Shown piece after piece: positions 13,548 through 16,138 of a stretch of 16,138 nt of DNA. The number at the start of each line of letters is the position of its first letter. The first letter of the stretch is position 1. The translations under genes were made by a program, and so were the position numbers. Below the pieces are notes generated by a model that saw only the letters and a list, made by a program, of their open reading frames with translations, made no database searches and had not been told where the DNA came from. The DNA lies in assembly GCA_001920085.1 (NCBI GenBank), contig MNJC01000010.1, positions 1 through 16,138 of the forward strand. Reading direction: 5' to 3'. This DNA comes from Actinobacteria bacterium 13_1_20CM_4_69_9. Lineage in GTDB: Bacteria; Actinomycetota; Thermoleophilia; Gaiellales; Gaiellaceae.

Positions 13548-15056
13548 GGAGGCCCCGGCACGACACGGCGTCCCTACGCGATCGCGGCCGGGCTGGTCAC
13601 GACGTTCACGGCGTTCCTGCTCGCTGGCGCGTGGCTGTGGGGGCTGCTCGGGATCGGGAAGCAGCACCAGATTCAGATCGGCGCCGTCCTGCTCGGCCTG
13701 CTCGCGCTGACGCTGATCGTCCCGCGGATCGGCGAGTGGGCCGAACGGCCGCTCGCGTTCATGACGCGTTACCGCGTCGGCGATCTCGGCGGCGGCTTCG
13801 TGCTGGGCGCGGCCCTCGGTCTCGTCTTCATCCCGTGCGGCGGGCCCGTCCTGGCCGCGCTCACATCGAACGTGGGGCGCGACCGCGTCGGCGGCTGGCT
13901 CGTCGTGATCGCACTTGCGTATGCGATCGGCGCGGCGCTCCCGCTGCTCGCGATAGCGGCCGGCAGCCGGCGGGTCGCGACGAGCTTTCGGACGCACGCA
14001 CAGGCGGTGCGCGTCGCCGGCGGGGTGCTGATGGCGGCGGCCGCGGTGGTGATCTACAACGGCTGGGCCGAGAGCCTGCAGACGAAGGTGCCGAGCTACG
14101 CGCAGTGGGTCCAGGACCGAATCGAGGGGAACGGCCAGGCGGAGGACCAGCTGGCGCATCTCAGCGGCGCGAGGCAGAGCACGCAGAAGTACCCGCAGGC
14201 GCCGGACATCCAGGGCATCACTGCGTGGATCAACTCCGCGCCCCTGACGATGGAGCGACTTCGCGGCAAGGTCGTGCTCGTCGACTTCTGGACGTACTCC
14301 TGCATCAACTGCCTGCGCACGCTGCCGTACCTGAAGAGCTGGGACGAGCGCTACCGCTCGAAAGGCCTCGTCATCCTAGGCCTGCACTCGCCGGAGTTCT
14401 CGTTCGAGCACAGCCTCGGCAACGTGCGCCAGGCGGTGCACCGCCTCGGCATCCACTACCCGGTCGCACTCGACAACGACTTCGCGACGTGGAGTGCGTA
14501 CCAGAACCAGTACTGGCCCGCCGACTACCTCGTCGACCGCACGGGTCACATCCGCGAGGTGCACTTCGGCGAGGGCGCGTACGCGCAGACCGAGCAGAAG
14601 ATCCGCCAGTTGCTCGCGACGAAGCTGCCACCGGCGCTCGCCGAGCCGGACCGCACCCCGACGGAGCTCCGCACCCCGGAGTCGTACCTCGGCTACGCGC
14701 GCATCGGGAATTACGACGGATCGCCGCTCCACACCAATTCTCCGGCGCAGTACACGTTCCCGTCGTCGCTCCTGAAGGACTCGTTCGCGTATGCCGGCAC
14801 CTGGACCGTCGGGAGCACCCGCATCCTCGCCGGTCCCGGCGCGCGCCTGCGCCTGAACTTCCTCGCGCGGTCCGTCCACCTCGTGCTCACCGGTCGCGGC
14901 GACGTGCACGTGAAGCTGAACGGCCGCCCGCTCCGCACGGTTCACGTCACGGCGGACAAGCTCTACACGCTCGCGACGCAGCCGCGCGCACAGGAAGGGC
15001 TGCTCGAGCTGAGCTTCACACCCGGCCTCTCGGCCTACGCTTTTACGTTCGGCTAG
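13548..15056 (+). CDS. dipZ: DipZ-like CcdA/thioredoxin membrane protein, N-terminus missing
   Basis: A thiol-redox protein that normally moves electrons across the membrane. The coherent frame begins near 13548 ('GGPGTTRRPYAIAAGL') but contains no start codon before ATG 13761, so the first membrane helix with its Cys-Pro motif is lost. Numbering from ATG 13761: 'FIPCGGPVLA' (23-32) is the second CcdA Cys-Pro motif; further membrane segments cover about 44-68 and 83-100. The extracytoplasmic thioredoxin domain follows, with active site Cys181-x-x-Cys184 in 'WTYSCINCLRTLPYL'. The C-terminal beta domain of DipZ type starts at 'TPESYLGYAR' (about 305-431). Two membrane segments are encoded before 13761 (about 13569-13740). 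The family usually begins about 40 residues earlier. It is followed by a two-component system. Confidence 0.85.
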   Translation, partial: GGPGTTRRPYAIAAGLVTTFTAFLLAGAWLWGLLGIGKQHQIQIGAVLLGLLALTLIVPRIGEWAERPLAFMTRYRVGDLGGGFVLGAALGLVFIPCGGPVLAALTSNVGRDRVGGWLVVIALAYAIGAALPLLAIAAGSRRVATSFRTHAQAVRVAGGVLMAAAAVVIYNGWAESLQTKVPSYAQWVQDRIEGNGQAEDQLAHLSGARQSTQKYPQAPDIQGITAWINSAPLTMERLRGKVVLVDFWTYSCINCLRTLPYLKSWDERYRSKGLVILGLHSPEFSFEHSLGNVRQAVHRLGIHYPVALDNDFATWSAYQNQYWPADYLVDRTGHIREVHFGEGAYAQTEQKIRQLLATKLPPALAEPDRTPTELRTPESYLGYARIGNYDGSPLHTNSPAQYTFPSSLLKDSFAYAGTWTVGSTRILAGPGARLRLNFLARSVHLVLTGRGDVHVKLNGRPLRTVHVTADKLYTLATQPRAQEGLLELSFTPGLSAYAFTFG

Positions 15057-15062
15057 TAGAGC

Positions 15063-15068
15063 TACAGT
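15063..15068 (+). promoter_or_regulatory. Likely -10 box of a leaderless response-regulator promoter
   Basis: TACAGT fits TANNNT and ends 9 nt before the ATG at 15078, just after the dipZ stop (15054-15056). No purine-rich ribosome-binding site lies in the gap. The two-component operon can therefore probably be transcribed on its own. Confidence 0.42.
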
Positions 15069-15077
15069 CGTCGGCGC

Positions 15078-15734
15078 ATGTCCACGGTCCTTGTCGTCGA
15101 CGACGACGCGCCGATCCTGCGGATGCTGCAGCGCACGCTCGCGGCCGAGGGCTACGAGGTGACGACGGCCGGGGACGGCGGCGCGGCGCTCGCTGCGGTG
15201 GAACGTGCCGTCCCGGATGTTCTGGTCCTCGACGTCGCGATGCCGGGCCTGGACGGGCTCGCCGTCTGCCGGCGCCTGCGCGCCAAGGGGCTCGCGCTGC
15301 CGATCCTGCTGCTGACGGCGCGTGACGCAGTCGACGACCGCGTCGCCGGCCTGGACGCCGGCGCAGACGACTACCTGGTCAAGCCGTTTGCGGCGGCGGA
15401 GCTGCTCGCCCGCGTGCGCGCGCTCCAGAGACGCGGGAAAGAGCCGGCCGAGACGCTCGCGTACGGCGACCTCGTGCTCGATGTGAGCTCGCGCCGCGCA
15501 GAGCGGGCGGGCCGGTCGCTCGAGCTGAGCGCACGCGAGGCCGGCCTGCTGGAGCTGTTGTTGCGCAACCCGGAGCAGGTCGTCAGCCGCGACTTGGCGC
15601 TCGACCGCGTCTGGGGCGGCCGCTCTGCGACGCCCAACGCCGTCGACCGCTACGTCTCGTATCTGCGTGGCAAGCTCGGCGAGCCCCCGCTCATCCAGAC
15701 CGTGCGCGGCGTCGGGTTCGTTCTGACGCGATGA
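15078..15734 (+). CDS. OmpR/PhoB-family response regulator
   Basis: A complete 218-aa two-component response regulator. Receiver domain (1-115): acidic pocket 'VDDD' (7-10), phosphoacceptor Asp52 in 'VLVLDVAMPG', Thr80 in 'LLLTARD', Lys102 in 'DDYLVKPF'. A C-terminal winged helix (about 128-218) has 'LSAREAGLLELLLRNP', 'DRVWGG' and 'VDRYVSYLRGKLGEPPLIQTVRGVGF', typical of the OmpR/PhoB class. It binds promoter DNA when phosphorylated by the kinase encoded next; the ATG of that gene overlaps its stop (ATGA). Targets are unknown; neighbouring dipZ is a possible one, by position only. Confidence 0.95.
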   Translation: MSTVLVVDDDAPILRMLQRTLAAEGYEVTTAGDGGAALAAVERAVPDVLVLDVAMPGLDGLAVCRRLRAKGLALPILLLTARDAVDDRVAGLDAGADDYLVKPFAAAELLARVRALQRRGKEPAETLAYGDLVLDVSSRRAERAGRSLELSAREAGLLELLLRNPEQVVSRDLALDRVWGGRSATPNAVDRYVSYLRGKLGEPPLIQTVRGVGFVLTR

Positions 15735-16138
15735 CACTGCGGCTCCGCTCTGTCGTTGCAGCCGCTGTCGGCATCGTCGTCGCACTCGTCCTCGGCGGGG
15801 CCCTTGTGAGCGTGCTCGTCTCACGGCATCTGCACCGCTCGCTCGATCACACGCTGCGACAGCGCGCCGTGCAGATCGCTCAGCTGAATGCGTCGGCGCC
15901 GGCGCTCCTCACGACCCCTGGGGCGCTGGACTCGCCGGTTGGCGGCACGCAGCTCCTGGTCGAGGTAGTCGACAGAAAGGGGGCGATCGTCGCGCGGTCG
16001 CTCTCCCTCGGGGGCCGGGTTCTCCGCACCGGCCCGCTCGTCTCCGCAGCGATCGGCGACGGAGCCGCGACCTACACGAACGACGCGCTCGGCACGGAGC
16101 AGCTGCGCGTCTATGTCGCGCCGCTCGCCAACATCGGC
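15731..16138 (+). CDS. Sensor histidine kinase, 5' part (runs off the right edge)
   Basis: The first 136 codons of the partner kinase, starting at ATG 15731 with a 4-nt overlap with the response-regulator stop. A membrane helix at about 8-30 ('VVAAAVGIVVALVLGGALVSVLV') is followed by a basic/amphipathic stretch ('SRHLHRSLDHTLRQRA') and then an extracytoplasmic sensor region with 'LLVEVVDRKGAIVARS' that resembles the sensor domains of MtrB/BaeS-like kinases. HAMP, HisKA and ATPase domains would lie beyond the window. The signal is unknown. Confidence 0.88.
   Translation, partial: MTLRLRSVVAAAVGIVVALVLGGALVSVLVSRHLHRSLDHTLRQRAVQIAQLNASAPALLTTPGALDSPVGGTQLLVEVVDRKGAIVARSLSLGGRVLRTGPLVSAAIGDGAATYTNDALGTEQLRVYVAPLANIG

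Noticed and set aside
10523..13561. Minus-strand open frame of 1,012 aa
   Set aside because: It is antisense to the helicase and the 195-aa gene, has Arg/Val/Asp-biased composition and no family signature: a shadow of high-GC codon use.
13548..15325. Extension of the helicase as a single 1,385-aa protein
   Set aside because: After about 13547 the frame yields Arg/Pro/Ala-rich low-complexity sequence that is the shadow of the well-conserved dipZ and response-regulator frames. It is open only because of GC-rich codon bias.
1..16138. CRISPR arrays, tRNA or rRNA genes, phage or toxin-antitoxin modules, secondary-metabolite genes
   Set aside because: I looked for regularly spaced repeats, cloverleaf-like stretches and typical protein motifs of these systems and found none. 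Absence of tRNAs rests on reading by eye.

Overview
The window is about 16 kb of GC-rich DNA with tightly packed genes, many GTG and TTG starts, 1-4 nt stop/start overlaps, and several start codons that follow a TANNNT -10 box by only 6-9 nt (the leaderless arrangement typical of Actinobacteria). The protein sequences look to me like Thermoleophilia (Gaiellales/Solirubrobacterales) or a related soil actinobacterium. That placement is from family recognition, not from a search.

Layout. Positions 1-347 (minus) hold the start of a membrane protein resembling an O-antigen ligase. It is divergent from an XRE-HTH/TPR regulator (512-1870), which is coupled to alkA (from 1867) and then to a macro-domain ADP-ribose hydrolase (3709-4212). 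alkA is broken: a block of about 1 kb (about 2327-3337) is an inverted second copy of window positions 776-1, continuing past the left edge. It brings a second copy of the HTH domain, the divergent promoter and the 5' part of the membrane gene, and fuses that membrane segment in frame to the C-terminal half of AlkA. Next come proC and pgl (4341-5842), an ArsR-like winged-helix regulator (5879-6394), a broken TPR-like gene on the minus strand (6395-6945), and a PrmC-like methyltransferase (6957-7523). A beta-oxidation operon follows: thiolase, a two-domain FadB/FadJ-type protein broken in the middle, and a 195-aa protein with an internal repeat (7534-11077). After a terminator-like hairpin there is a large SF2 helicase (from 11168) that runs without a stop codon into a DipZ-type CcdA/thioredoxin protein lacking its own N-terminus. 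An OmpR-family response regulator and the start of its histidine kinase end the window.

Main message. The individual functions are ordinary: alkylation repair, ADP-ribose metabolism, proline and pentose-phosphate enzymes, beta-oxidation, thiol redox and two-component signalling. I do not see a convincing new defence, mobile or biosynthetic system. The unusual feature is structural. One inverted duplication/insertion and four further apparent junctions, each inside or between otherwise well-conserved genes, remove segments that the families normally have: the AlkA middle, the TPR protein middle, the NAD-binding glycine loop of the FadJ-like protein, a second FadJ stretch, and the helicase stop plus DipZ N-terminus. 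Either this locus was rearranged by template switching, or the sequence carries amplification/assembly chimeras. Read mapping would decide.
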